The notes under the pieces are model-generated. The model did not search any database, was not told the DNA's origin, and was given only the letters and a program-made list of their open reading frames with translations. Positions 16,272 to 25,235 of a DNA stretch of 64,000 nt are shown here, piece after piece. Within the stretch, counting starts at the first letter, position 1, and each line of letters begins with the position of its first letter. Location of the stretch: assembly GCF_000178855.1 (NCBI RefSeq), contig NZ_ADVG01000004.1, positions 682,001 through 746,000 of the forward strand, read 5' to 3'. Origin of the DNA: Ktedonobacter racemifer DSM 44963 (GTDB taxonomy: Bacteria > Chloroflexota > Ktedonobacteria > Ktedonobacterales > Ktedonobacteraceae). A program made the translations under genes and the position numbers.

Positions 16272-18156
16272 TGGGAACGGACGGCAGCCTCCCCAAACAC
16301 CAAAAGGGAAGCAACCCAAAGAGCAAAACGACGATACATTTCAGTTAAGCAGAGTTTTTCTAGCCTTTACGCAATTGCCGAGAGTGATTCGTCTGGTATG
16401 GTCTACCAGCCCTTTGCTCACGATCATTATGGCGCTGATCAGCTTTGCCAGTGGCTTTTTGCCTGCGTTGAGCGTCTGGATTACGCGGGGCGTGGTCGAT
16501 AGTGTGATCACTGCCGCGTTTAGTCGCACGCACACGCTGGGCATGGTCTGGTTTTTTGTGGGGGCACAGATGGTCGTGGGTTTGGGGCAGAACCTTTTGA
16601 GTACCTTGAGCAATATTGCGCAACAGCTTTTGCAGGAGCGCGTGAGCAATCGCGTGCAGGCAATGATCCTGGAGAAAGCCAATACACTTGACCTGGCCTT
16701 TTTTGAGGATGCGGAATTTTATGATAAGCTGCGCAATGCCTCCGACGAATCGAGCTATAAGCCGATGTCGATAATCTCGCAGCTTTTCGATTTCGCCAAG
16801 ACGCTGGTGACGCTCTTCTCTATGCTCTTCCTGCTGCTCAACCTAACCTGGTGGCTGGCGGTGATTGCCCTGCTTATGCCGATTCCCTCTTTTATTTCCA
16901 GCACGCGCTATGGTTGGCGGGGCTATAAAAAGATGCGTCGTCAGTCACCAGAGCGGCGGCGCATGATGTACTTGAACCGCCTGATGACTACTGACACCTA
17001 TAATAAAGAGATCAAGCTCTTCAGCCTGGGACACTTTTTCATTAATCAATTTAAAGATCTGGCTGAGACGTTGTACCAAGAAGATAAACGCATCGTTGTG
17101 CGGCGCTATCTGGCCAGTTTTGCCTGGAGCAGTCTCTCAGCCGTGGCAAATTCGGCCATCTATATCTATGTGGCCTTGCGGGCAGTGATCGGTGCGATCA
17201 GCATTGGTAGCCTGACCATGTATACGCAAGCGATCATACAGGTTGGTTCAAGCTTCCAGGGGATTCTCGGCGATCTCTCAGGGATCTATGAGAGCAATCT
17301 TTTTGTGGACACCCTCTACCAATTCTTGGAATATCAGCCGCGCATTGTCTCACCTGCCCAACCAAATGCCTTGCAGCGCGATTCCAACTCGCCCGGGCTG
17401 GCTGTGGAGTTCCGCAATGTCAGCTTCACCTATCCTGGCAAAGATCCTGAGACCGAGGCTGCCTTAAAAAATGTCAGCTTTGCCATCAAGGCTGGCGAGG
17501 CTATCGCGCTAGTAGGGCGAAACGGAGCTGGTAAGACCACGCTAGTGAAGCTGCTGACGCGCCTCTACGATCCGGACGCGGGTCAAATCTTGATTGGCGG
17601 GCGCGATATCCGCGAGTACGATATTGAAGAGCTGCGGAGCGTGGTGGGTGTGATCTTCCAGGATTATGTAACATATTATATGAGCGCGCGCGAGAATATC
17701 GGCGTGGGCCAGATCGATGAAATTGAGAATTTGGAACTGGTGGAGCGGGCCGCAGGCAAGAGTGGGGCTAATGCGGTCATTACAAAACTGCACGATGGCT
17801 ACGCGACCATGTTGGGTCGCTGGTTTAAGGATGGTACTCAGCTCAGCGGGGGCGAATGGCAGAAGGTGGCTCTGGCACGTGCCTTTATGCGCAATGCGCC
17901 GATTCTTGTCCTCGACGAGCCAACCAGCTCGCTCGACGCCCATGCCGAGTATGAGATCTTCACCAAGTTCCGCCTGCTGACCGAGGGGAAGACAGCCATT
18001 TTCATCAGCCACCGTTTCAGCACCGTGCGCCTGGCCGATCGTATCTTTGTGATCGAGGAGGGCGTGCTCAAAGAAAGCGGCTCACACGCTGAGCTGCTCG
18101 CGCTTGATGGCCGCTACGCCGAGCTGTTCAATTTGCAGGCGGAGGCGTATCGGTAA
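16261..18156 (+). CDS. ABC exporter, fused membrane and ATPase domains
   Basis: The 631-aa protein has an N-terminal six-helix exporter domain (about residues 35-330) and a C-terminal ATPase. Walker A is GRNGAGKTTL, the signature is LSGGEWQKVALAR, Walker B is ILVLDEPTSSLD with the catalytic Glu, and the switch His is in ISHRFST. All ATPase motifs are intact, so a homodimer could work. The start is either ATG 16261 or TTG 16255, since AAAGG lies 5 nt before the TTG. The substrate is unknown. A tiny ORF overlaps its start. Confidence 0.88.
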   Translation: MSSNGNGRQPPQTPKGKQPKEQNDDTFQLSRVFLAFTQLPRVIRLVWSTSPLLTIIMALISFASGFLPALSVWITRGVVDSVITAAFSRTHTLGMVWFFVGAQMVVGLGQNLLSTLSNIAQQLLQERVSNRVQAMILEKANTLDLAFFEDAEFYDKLRNASDESSYKPMSIISQLFDFAKTLVTLFSMLFLLLNLTWWLAVIALLMPIPSFISSTRYGWRGYKKMRRQSPERRRMMYLNRLMTTDTYNKEIKLFSLGHFFINQFKDLAETLYQEDKRIVVRRYLASFAWSSLSAVANSAIYIYVALRAVIGAISIGSLTMYTQAIIQVGSSFQGILGDLSGIYESNLFVDTLYQFLEYQPRIVSPAQPNALQRDSNSPGLAVEFRNVSFTYPGKDPETEAALKNVSFAIKAGEAIALVGRNGAGKTTLVKLLTRLYDPDAGQILIGGRDIREYDIEELRSVVGVIFQDYVTYYMSARENIGVGQIDEIENLELVERAAGKSGANAVITKLHDGYATMLGRWFKDGTQLSGGEWQKVALARAFMRNAPILVLDEPTSSLDAHAEYEIFTKFRLLTEGKTAIFISHRFSTVRLADRIFVIEEGVLKESGSHAELLALDGRYAELFNLQAEAYR

Positions 18157-18185
18157 GAGCAAAAGATAGATCATTCCGGTTAGAT

Positions 18186-18228
18186 GTTTCTCCACCAGCG
18201 ACACTGCTAGTGGTGCTGGTGGAGAAAC
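18186..18228 (+). terminator. Inverted repeat after the ABC exporter gene
   Basis: GTTTCTCCACCAGC (18186-18199) and GCTGGTGGAGAAAC (18215-18228) form a 14-bp perfect stem. A small inner CACT/AGTG pairing lies in the loop. It starts 30 nt after the stop. Confidence 0.6.
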
Positions 18229-18266
18229 TGCATCACTGTTTCTCCCGTAAAACAGTTCATCGCCTT

Positions 18267-18299
18267 AATGCCTCACCGCGAGGAAAAGGCATTGTTTTT
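18267..18299 (+). terminator. Rho-independent-like terminator
   Basis: AATGCCT (18267-18273) pairs with AGGCATT (18287-18293), followed by GTTTTT. This second hairpin after the exporter gene has a true U-tract, unlike the long palindromes. Confidence 0.6.
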
Positions 18300-18323
18300 C
18301 AGAAGGAGTAAGCATGGATAAAG

Positions 18324-19199
18324 TTAGAGAATGCCTGTGAACATATCCTGCTCATAGAGACCAGGACGGCGATCCGTTAGATCACGCGCCAGGGTGAAGT
18401 ATTCATACCCCAGAGCAAGTTCACGCTGCTCTGGAGGCAGGGTAAAGAAGAAGTTATCGGGCGCGATCTGCGTTCTATGCGCACGTAAGGCTTGAATCTT
18501 CTGTTCGATATGTGGGCGCACATCAACACAGGTAGAGATAAGTTCATCTGGCGTGCCCATACGGTCCATATTCATCTCTGGATTATTCCAGGGGCCATCG
18601 GCGCCACTCTCGCGCATCTGCTTCACCGCCTGCTGGATCATCGAGCGCGACATCGCTGTGTAGTAGAGCTTCAAGGACTGCCAGGCACCAGGGATATCGG
18701 GATAACAACGAGGATCGGCCGCGGCATCGAAGGCCGCCAGGGCCACGCGATGCGCCTGCAAGTGATCGGGATGACCATAGCCACCAAAGGCATCGTAGGT
18801 CGCGATCACCTGCGGCTTCAGCTCACGAATAATCGCCACCAAGCGCCCGACGGCCTCGTCAAACACAGCTCGATGGAAACAATCAGGATGATTATTAGAA
18901 GGACGGCCAGCCATGCCCGAATCGCGATAGCCGAGCAGGCGCAGTTCCTGAATATTGAGAGCCTCAACCGCGCCCTGAAGCTCCTGCCGACGCACCTCAG
19001 CCAGGCGCGGGAACATCGCCTGCTTCGCGGCCTCATCCAGTTCGGGATCAACGATCTCGCCCTCTTCGCCCAGGTTTGACGTTACCAGGGCGGTGCGCAC
19101 ACCCCGGGCCGCGAGCATAGCAAATGTGCCGCCCGTGCCAAATACCTCATCATCGGGATGAGCATGAACAGCCATAAAAGTCAGAGGCGTCTGTGTCAT
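18324..19199 (-). CDS. PIG-L family (LmbE-like) deacetylase
   Basis: The 291-aa protein has the zinc motif AHPDDEVFGTGG near residues 13-24 and the later GHPDHLQAHR, the two signatures of GlcNAc de-N-acetylases. Members act on N-acetylglucosaminyl lipids or on mycothiol-type conjugates. The length and the central insert resemble mycothiol S-conjugate amidases, but the substrate is not certain. It is the last gene of a minus-strand run with a dienelactone hydrolase and a DinB-like protein. DinB-like proteins are also linked to thiol cofactors, which makes a thiol-related role worth considering. Confidence 0.85.
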   Translation of the reverse strand: MTQTPLTFMAVHAHPDDEVFGTGGTFAMLAARGVRTALVTSNLGEEGEIVDPELDEAAKQAMFPRLAEVRRQELQGAVEALNIQELRLLGYRDSGMAGRPSNNHPDCFHRAVFDEAVGRLVAIIRELKPQVIATYDAFGGYGHPDHLQAHRVALAAFDAAADPRCYPDIPGAWQSLKLYYTAMSRSMIQQAVKQMRESGADGPWNNPEMNMDRMGTPDELISTCVDVRPHIEQKIQALRAHRTQIAPDNFFFTLPPEQRELALGYEYFTLARDLTDRRPGLYEQDMFTGIL

Positions 19200-19247
19200 A
19201 ATGATCTCTTTCTCAACTATCAGTGAAACTTCAATATCAATTAATAT

Positions 19248-19940
19248 CTATACGGAGACTGGCCCAATCTGCGCTTCAAAGAACGTCATCACCCTCTGCC
19301 AGGCATCCTCGGACGCCTCGGCGTGATACATACGCCCCTGGTCATTAAAGAAGGAGTGCTTTGCCTCGGGATAGATTTTGATATCATGGGGAATGGTATA
19401 CTGCTCCAGGGCTTGCTCAAGCTTGTGTCCCTGAGAAGCTGTAAAGTCCTTTTCTGGATAGGAGCCCACCACTGGACAGGCACGCTTGACTGCGTCCAGG
19501 GGCCTGGGATTGGCGGCATAAAAGGGAGCGACGACCTTGAGGCGCTCATCGGTGCAGGCCCAGGCAATCGCAAAACCACCACCCATGCAGAAACCAATCG
19601 CGCCCACGCGTGAGTCATCTATCCCCGGCTGCTCCGTCAGGTAGGTAAGCGAGCCCTTTAAATCGTTCAGGCTCTCATTGTTGAGCGACTTGAGAAACAT
19701 CTGCCCCATAAAGCGGAACATACACACCGTGCGATTGCGCCCGGAGAACAGATCCACGGCCAGGGCGGCATATCCCACATCCGCGAAGCGGCGCGCAATA
19801 TCCCGAATGTTCTCATTCATGCCAAAGATCTCATGGATCACAATCACGCCGGGAAAAGGACCCTCGCCCTCCGGTCGCGCCAGGTAACCCTGTACCTGGC
19901 GCTTCCCCGAGGAGAAAGACACATCTTGCGTCTGTACCAT
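19248..19940 (-). CDS. Dienelactone hydrolase family protein
   Basis: The 230-aa alpha/beta hydrolase has the nucleophile Cys in GAIGFCMGGGF, an acidic residue in VVGSYPEKD and the His in AKHSFFND. This is the Cys-Asp-His triad of dienelactone hydrolases. They open cyclic esters in aromatic compound breakdown, although many members have other ester substrates. AAGGAG lies 10 nt before the ATG. The next gene upstream ends 88 nt before it with a strong hairpin between. Confidence 0.88.
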   Translation of the reverse strand: MVQTQDVSFSSGKRQVQGYLARPEGEGPFPGVIVIHEIFGMNENIRDIARRFADVGYAALAVDLFSGRNRTVCMFRFMGQMFLKSLNNESLNDLKGSLTYLTEQPGIDDSRVGAIGFCMGGGFAIAWACTDERLKVVAPFYAANPRPLDAVKRACPVVGSYPEKDFTASQGHKLEQALEQYTIPHDIKIYPEAKHSFFNDQGRMYHAEASEDAWQRVMTFFEAQIGPVSV

Positions 19941-19976
19941 AACTGTTACGCTCCTTATAACATGTGCTTCATGGGA

Positions 19977-20026
19977 TTATAGTAGATGGTGTAAAATGCG
20001 CAGGCATTTCACACCATCTACTATAA
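19977..20026 (-). terminator. Long hairpin abutting the stop of the DinB-like gene
   Basis: Arms of 23 bp (19977-19999 and 20004-20026) with one mismatch close on a 4-nt loop, GCAG. The structure lies 1 nt beyond the stop codon at 20028, on the minus strand, so it is placed to end that transcript. Confidence 0.65.
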
Positions 20027-20027
20027 C

Positions 20028-20588
20028 TTATGCGTTCACGCTTTCGGCAGCCCGCTTCAGCGTTTCACGCAGTTGCTCATAGTGCATCTGTGCGTGGAAG
20101 AAGCCAAGCATACCAACACCAATGGCATTCATTGGGCCAAAGGCGGGGATACGCGTGATGGTCGTTGCCAGATTGGGCTGGTCAGGCCAGGCGGAGAGAT
20201 AAGCCAGGCTCATGCGGCGGCTCTCATTGAGGCGGGCGCGCACCTGGTCCGCGGTCTTCAGGGTTTCCCAGGGGGTCTCAGCGTGCAGGCGTGCCTCAAG
20301 AGCCAGGCCGCGCGCAAGAATAGAGGAGGCCGAAGCATTCTCTTCAAAGCCTGCAGTCAAATGCGCCACGATGTGACTGATGGTCCAGCCACGTTCACCG
20401 TCCTCAGTCGCCTTGGGATCATTAGGAACAAAATTCACCGCGGCATCCGTCGTGTCCTTGAGGATGGTCTCAACGGTCTCAAAGGCCTGCTCGATATAGT
20501 TTTGCAGATCCTTATAGCTAACCTCGGCAACCATGTCCGCGTAGGTGGTCTTGCCCTCGCGGAGCGCAGTAAAATCAAACTGTGGCAT
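20028..20588 (-). CDS. DinB-like / mycothiol-dependent enzyme-like protein
   Basis: The 186-aa protein is largely helical. WTISHIVAHLTAGFE near residues 70-84 and HAQMHYEQLRETL near the end carry the spaced His residues of the DinB four-helix metal-binding fold. Family members bind divalent metal and some catalyse thiol-dependent reactions. GGGAGG lies 7 nt before the ATG at 20588. The specific reaction is unknown. Confidence 0.7.
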   Translation of the reverse strand: MPQFDFTALREGKTTYADMVAEVSYKDLQNYIEQAFETVETILKDTTDAAVNFVPNDPKATEDGERGWTISHIVAHLTAGFEENASASSILARGLALEARLHAETPWETLKTADQVRARLNESRRMSLAYLSAWPDQPNLATTITRIPAFGPMNAIGVGMLGFFHAQMHYEQLRETLKRAAESVNA

Positions 20589-20695
20589 TACAAATCCTCC
20601 CGCGGCCTACAATGCCGCGTTCTATATCATTATTGGTCAGCACTTTCCATAAGCGCTCTCTTGCGACCTTACAATTTGTAAGTTTATCACATATT

Positions 20696-20860
20696 TTCAC
20701 CCTGCTCAACTCTCCTTTTGAGCAAGGAATCTTGTATAGTTTCCCAACAGGCGGACAAGAAGCCGGAGAGACACTTGATCAGGCTGTTCAACGAGAAGTC
20801 TCCGAAGAAGTAGGGTGTGAGGCTAAGGTTGGCCCATTGCTATGGGTCTGTGGGCTAGCT
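20696..20860 (+). pseudogene. Nudix hydrolase fragment (5' part)
   Basis: Between about 20696 and 20848 the plus strand encodes a Nudix-like start. It includes the Nudix box GGQEAGETLDQAVQREVSEE, running on to VG (20750-20815). The frame then loses similarity shortly before the IS607-type element begins. No credible start codon sits upstream, and the C-terminal half is missing or displaced. Part of the rest may lie at 23835-23967, after the element. Confidence 0.6.
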
Positions 20861-20940
20861 TGTTGCAGGTCTTCGATGATTGCACGAAAAGAGATTTCAA
20901 CAGTATTGAAAAAGCGAGGAAAATAGGTTAAAATGCATGT

Positions 20941-21344
20941 ATGGAACGTATGTTTCAAACAAAAGAATTTAGGAAACTGATTGGACCATCAGTCAACACC
21001 CTGCAATAATGGGATCGGAAAAGCATCTTTCCCGCGTATCATCGCCCAACAAATCGGTGCTACTACACGCATGAACACTCCTTGCAGTATCGCGGGTTGA
21101 TTTCTTGAGAGCCGGGATTGGTGATTGCGTCTGTCTGCGGTATGGAACCCACATCAGGGTGATCACTGGCGAAACGTGCTCCCTTGAAGAAGAACTGGTG
21201 CGGGATGTGATCGCCATTGTGACTGGGTTCTCGGCACGGCTTCCTGGCCTGCGTTTGCACAAAAACCTGATTCGAGCAGCAGCTCTGGGAAAGGATATCA
21301 AGGATGATCAAGACACACAAGATCAGACTGCATCCCACGCCTGA
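20941..21344 (+). pseudogene. IS607-type serine recombinase (TnpA) relic
   Basis: An N-terminal MerR-like DNA-binding segment, FQTKEFRKLIGPSVNTLQ, is followed by a TAA at 21007-21009 and then WDRKSIFPAYHRPTNRCYYT. After a further stop and deletion of the catalytic core, the C-terminal segment SLEEELVRDVIAIVTGFSAR resumes in another frame. The catalytic Ser region is missing. The end overlaps the tnpB start, as in intact IS607 elements. Confidence 0.75.
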
Positions 21345-23780
21345 GCAAGCCAATTACTTTGCAAGAGCCGCAGGAACCAGCCGGTTTGTGTGGAATTGGG
21401 CGCTTGCTGAGTGGAATCGGCAGTATGAGGCCGGAGAAAAACCCACCGCCTTGAAACTCAAGAAGCAATTCAACGAGCTCCGGCGCTCTCAATTCCCCTG
21501 GACATGGGAGGTGACGAAGAACGCCTCAGATCAGCCCTTTCTCGATCTGGGAAAAGCCTTCATCGCGTTTTTTGAAGGCAAAGCCAGACGCCCCAAGTTC
21601 AAGCGCAAGAAAAAAAGCAAACCCTCCTTTTACCTTGCCAACGATCAATTCGAGTTGGGGGATCATCGCATGTGGATCGTGCGCCGTGTCGGTGCAGAGA
21701 GTAATACCTGTCACAGACAGGAGAGGTCGAGAGTGAAAACCTCTAGGACAAGAGCTAACCCGGAGGGGAAACCCAAAGGCGACTGTAGCATGCTCATAAA
21801 GCGAGAAATATCAGAAGGCATGTATGATAGAGTCTCGCAAGTCCTGTGTGCATGAAGCCCCGCTAGGGGGAGAGGCGAAACTGGCCAATTGTTGAACCTA
21901 CGTTTCCGTGCGATGAAATGCGCATCCATCCCACCATGCCCAAAGGGATGACACTGAGAATACATCATAGGGGATCCAGATGATGGAAACACTCTCTCCA
22001 GTGAGCAGCGGGTAATGAACCCGATAGGAAACATACGGGCACCTAAACACACTCAACGTTCTCTTTGCGCAAAAGCGGGATCGCCTAAAAGACGCGAGTC
22101 TCATGGCGACGGAGTTGCCATAGTAGTGCGCCTTTGTGTCACAAATGTCTCTCTTACCCGTCGGGGTAAGCTCACTAGAGCAAGGTGAGTAACACAGCGA
22201 CTTACTCGCTCTCTTACGAGAGCGGGGACACCTTCACCCGAAAGGCGTGAGGGGAAAATAGCATGTCGTGCAAAATGCTGGTGAAGCTCCAGTCCCAGGA
22301 GCCAGAGGGAAGTCAAGTGAAGCTGTATATGGTGAAGTCTTGATTGGCTGAATCCAAGTCACGGCGGAAATGCGGCAGCCCACAGGAACGGGATAATCGC
22401 CTGTGTCCAACGTGCAGGGGAACGGTACTATTTTCTCTGCAAGCTCTCGTTGGAGCCAGCCCTCACGGAGAGGGAAATGACGAAATGGGCACCTACGTAC
22501 AGACTGAGACATTTGATGGAACTGAGGGATTGCCTAAACTCCGTAAGGAGCAGGGTAACGGAGCGGCCATAGGAGTTTCCCCATGTGGGAGACAAAGGGT
22601 CGCAGGAGGCCAGACTCAAAAGTGGCGGTTGACATGGATGTGTCATAAGACCGCTATGGGAGCGGTGTTGAAAAGACACGGGCCTCTGGAGAGCTTCATG
22701 CATCGAAAGGGTGCACGTTAAGTTCGGAGGGGAGGGGTTGATGCTCCCGAGTAATCGGGACTTGGCCTCTTACCCTACCTCAAAGGCTTGGAGTAATGTC
22801 CGAGACATGGGGAAGGGCAACAGGTTATATGGGAGCGGAAAGGCAAGGGACGCGAAATGCGAAGAGCCAAACCTGAAAACTCCCAGAAGCTGGAGAGCCG
22901 GATGCTACGGAAACGGGCATGTCCGGTTCGGTGGGGGGCCGAGGGAAAAGGGCTGCCACAAGGCAATACCTCGCCCGCGGCCTACCCAACCCCAAGCTCG
23001 GATGGGTCAATCTGGCTGAGAAGCTGCGCTTGCAGGGCAAAGTCACAGGCGCACGTCTTACTCGTCAAGCAGATTGGTGGTTTGTGTCCATCCAGGTCGA
23101 GATCCCTGATAGCATCGCGGTGAAGAAACCAGCCGCCGTGGGTATCGATGTGGGGCTGAACCGCCTGGCCACCTTGAGTACGGGAGAGGGAGTCGAAAAC
23201 CAAGCCTTCCTCAAAACCGCCCTCAAGAAATTGCGTCAGGCCAACAAACGGCTGCATCGCCGAAAACTGGGATCAAAGAATCGGGAGAAAGCGCGCCGAC
23301 AGGTCGCCCGTCTGCATTATCGCATCACCTGCCTGCGCCAGGATGTCCTTCAGAAGCTCACAACCAGGCTGGCCGACAGTTACGGGATCATCGGGGTGGA
23401 AGATCTCCACCTCAAGGGACTCCTCAAGAATCGCCGTCTCGCTCGCTCGTTCGCCGATGCCTCGCTCGGCACCCTCAGACGTCTGCTCGAGGCAAAAGTG
23501 GCGCAACGTGGGGGACAGGTGATCAAGGTGGACCGTTTCTTTCCTGGAAGTCAAGACCTGTCATTGCTGCGGTTGGACGTGGGAAGCGATGACGCTCAAG
23601 GATCGCATCTTTGTGTGTCAGAATCCTGCTTGTCCGTATGATCAGTTTTCGCAGGATCGAGATCACAACGCAGGTCAGAATGTGTTACGGGAAACCCTTC
23701 GCTTGATCGGGCTCATGGATCAAGCCGTCTCCGGTACTGGCTCGGACGAAGACGCAAACTTGCCTGCGGACGCGGGGTAA
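21304..23780 (+). pseudogene. tnpB: TnpB (OMEGA nuclease) gene split by a group II intron and frameshifted
   Basis: Exon 1 (21304-21678) encodes the N-terminal half from MIKTHKIRLHPT to DHRMWI. Exon 2 begins at 22991 with PKLGWVNLAEKL, so joining the exons restores the usual IPKLGWV motif in frame. RuvC-I (GIDVGLNRLAT) and RuvC-II (GIIGVEDLHLKG) are intact. A frameshift near 23545-23556 breaks KTCHCCGW before the zinc ribbon and DRDHNAG, which continue in another frame to 23780. Even with splicing the protein would be truncated, unless the frameshift is a recent error. Confidence 0.85.
21679..22990 (+). mobile_element. Group II intron, 1312 nt, no reverse transcriptase
   Basis: The 5' end is GTGCGCC and the 3' end is CTACCCAAC, both typical of bacterial group II introns. 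Domain V lies at about 22894-22931: AGAGCCGGATGC, a GAAA-containing loop, then GCATGTCCGGTTCGG. EBS1 GATCCA (21973-21978) pairs with IBS1 TGGATC at the end of exon 1. EBS2 TGCGAT (21909-21914) pairs with IBS2 ATCGCA (21665-21670). A branch A sits 6 nt before the last base. No ORF resembling a reverse transcriptase or maturase is seen, so splicing would need a protein in trans. It is longer than a bare ribozyme and may carry decayed coding sequence. Confidence 0.9.
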
Positions 23781-23829
23781 GACCAAAGGGCTTCGGCCCG
23801 GAGGCACCTACGGATGAAACAGGAACAAC
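23700..23829 (+). ncRNA. TnpB guide RNA (reRNA) tail of element 1
   Basis: TnpB guide RNAs overlap the 3' end of tnpB and stop at the element end. Here a GGGCTTCGGCCC hairpin and the terminal ATGAAACAGGAACAAC (23814-23829) are seen. The presumptive guide starts at 23830 with GAAATTCGGTGTGAACG. The 5' limit is arbitrary. Confidence 0.5.
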
Positions 23830-23991
23830 GAAATTCGGTGTGAACGTGTGCTTGCATACGTTTGCATATGAAAATCGGAGCAGGCATCACACAGATAGCG
23901 AGCGTAATCAGCACGAAATTGTGTTACCAGGCTTTGCGCTGCATAAGAAGAAACTAAAAGAACAAAGATTTTTTGCTGGAGGATGTGTATA
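23830..23991 (+). other. Right flank of IS607-type element 1, possible Nudix 3' remnant
   Basis: One frame stays open from about 23835 to 23991 and reads FAYENRSRHHT and later QHEIVLPGFALH. This loosely resembles the C-terminal part of a Nudix domain, so the element may have split that gene. The evidence is weak. Between here and the zinc-ribbon gene at 24253 only the hairpin at 23992-24054 is notable. Confidence 0.3.
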
Positions 23992-24054
23992 GCTATATTC
24001 TAAAAAGAGGGTGTACTTCTACTAGAGAAGTACACCCTCTTTTTAGAATATAGC
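23992..24054. terminator. Perfect 29-bp hairpin
   Basis: Arms 23992-24020 and 24026-24054 pair perfectly around ACTAG. The stem includes AAAAAGAGGG / CCCTCTTTTT, so on either strand a U-rich arm follows a GC core. It is 199 nt from the zinc-ribbon gene end and lies next to the IS607 relic. Confidence 0.65.
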
Positions 24055-24252
24055 CATAATATTCAACCGACTTGTGGCTAGAAGCGTGATCGCTTCTGCC
24101 TTAGGCGTTGCGCTTCCGTCGATTCTGGGATTTCTCATAGTAACGACAACAAGCCTCAACCAGGATGCCTGCATTTTACACGCTACGGCTAAACTGTTTC
24201 ACCGCAACTTCAAATGGTCAGTCTGGGTTGACAATAATATGGCACTTCGGTA

Positions 24253-24579
24253 TTACCAGCTTGATCGGTTGTTGTTGTTGGAATACGATGTCTCACGGGG
24301 CTGATAACAATCCCGGCAATAGACGGGGCGATCATCTCGTGGCTGAAAAGGAACAGTGGCTTCATTTCCACAACTCGCGCAAGTAGCCGTGTACATTTGA
24401 CGTGCCTCGCGCTGGTAGCCACCACGTGAGCCTCCATTTGCCTGCTTGCGGGCAGCACGGCACTCGGGGCAACGACTTGGGGCATTCGTCAGTCCACGAC
24501 TCGCATAAAATTCTTGCTCACCGACAGTGAAGGTAAATTCCTGGTTACAATCGCGACAATACAGTGTCTGGTCAGTCAA
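24253..24579 (-). CDS. Small zinc-ribbon protein with two Cys4 motifs
   Basis: The 108-aa protein has an N-terminal YCRDC...RCPEC pair (about residues 8-40) and a second TCASC...YCRDC pair (about 65-92). These are two zinc ribbons joined by a Gly/Arg-rich linker. The tail is Asn/Ser-rich. The start is TTG at 24579, with GAGAG 6 nt upstream. Proteins of this layout are common in Chloroflexota and are of unknown function. Nucleic-acid binding is plausible. Confidence 0.75.
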   Translation of the reverse strand: MTDQTLYCRDCNQEFTFTVGEQEFYASRGLTNAPSRCPECRAARKQANGGSRGGYQREARQMYTATCASCGNEATVPFQPRDDRPVYCRDCYQPRETSYSNNNNRSSW

Positions 24580-25235
24580 AGGGAACTCTCTTTCTCATTA
24601 TCCGCTTATACGGATCGAATAGTTGAACTTCTGTATTGCGCACCATCACCTCAGTCAGTTTACTTAGAGCAACAAAGCACCATACAGTGTTCGTTTAGTA
24701 TAACACATTCTTTTCATTTCTGCTAGTGTTTTCATCCTCTCCTTGGCAAGAATTTCCGATTCTCTTTTGCACGCACATCCCTTACCCTTGAGCGCCACAG
24801 GCGCGAAGGCTCTCCTGAGAAAGCGGCGCGCGGCTACGCGCTCCCTTCGGTTTCACACTTGTCTCAGGAAAGGCAAACGACTTATCAGACCGAGCGTAAG
24901 ACCCCTGCCTTCAGGCATGGGGATACAAGCGAGTCCTTTTCTGGTGGATAGGGTTGTGGGGGATACACCCGTATTGACATACTCACTCTTCTCCGATATA
25001 CTAGAACAAGTGTTTTTGTACATACACAAATGAAAAGTGTTTCCTGGGTTCGTAGGTAAATTCGCGTCCTATGGTAAAAATGCTTGCGTACATGTGTTCC
25101 TGTACCTCTCGAAAGGTCTTTAAGAGCTCACAAGCCGCCTTTCACACAAGAGAGCAAACACGTTTTGGCTCGGACGGAGCCATCAGGAAGCTTCGGCTTG
25201 CTGAGAAGCCCCCGGCTTTAGCCGTGGGGAGTCGT
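24580..25235. other. Gene-free stretch with remnants of IS200/IS605-type ends
   Basis: No credible gene is seen in these 656 nt. A hairpin CCCCTGCCT-TC-AGGCATGGGG lies near 24900-24922. Another, CCCCCGGCT-TT-AGCCGTGGGG, lies near 25207-25228. Both resemble the subterminal hairpins of IS200/IS605 or OMEGA elements. GCGCCACAGGCGCGA near 24788 matches a short motif seen at 47.8 and 50.26 kb. The second hairpin lies directly at the broken end of a TMEM175-like gene, so it probably marks an old insertion and deletion. Confidence 0.55.

Larger units (their letters stand above)
20925..23829 (+). mobile_element. Degenerate IS607-type element (element 1) with a group II intron in tnpB
   Basis: The order is a serine-recombinase relic (20941-21344), then tnpB (21304-23780), then a guide-RNA tail. 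The right end is set by comparison with element 2 at 43.9 kb. Both end in ATGAARCAGGAACAAC, after which the sequences diverge. The left end is not exactly defined. Both protein genes are broken, so the element is inactive by itself. Confidence 0.75.

Noticed and set aside
16106..16348. An 80-codon frame at the isrB/ABC border
   Set aside because: It is out of frame with both the small coupled ORF and the exporter, and has no ribosome site or recognisable feature.
18313..18339. An 8-codon ORF with a perfect ribosome site (AAGGAG) after the ABC exporter
   Set aside because: It is too short to support from sequence alone and overlaps the end of the convergent deacetylase gene.
21679..22990. Nested twintron, because GTGCGCC occurs twice (21679 and 22126)
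   Set aside because: Only one domain V and one set of exon-binding sites could be found.
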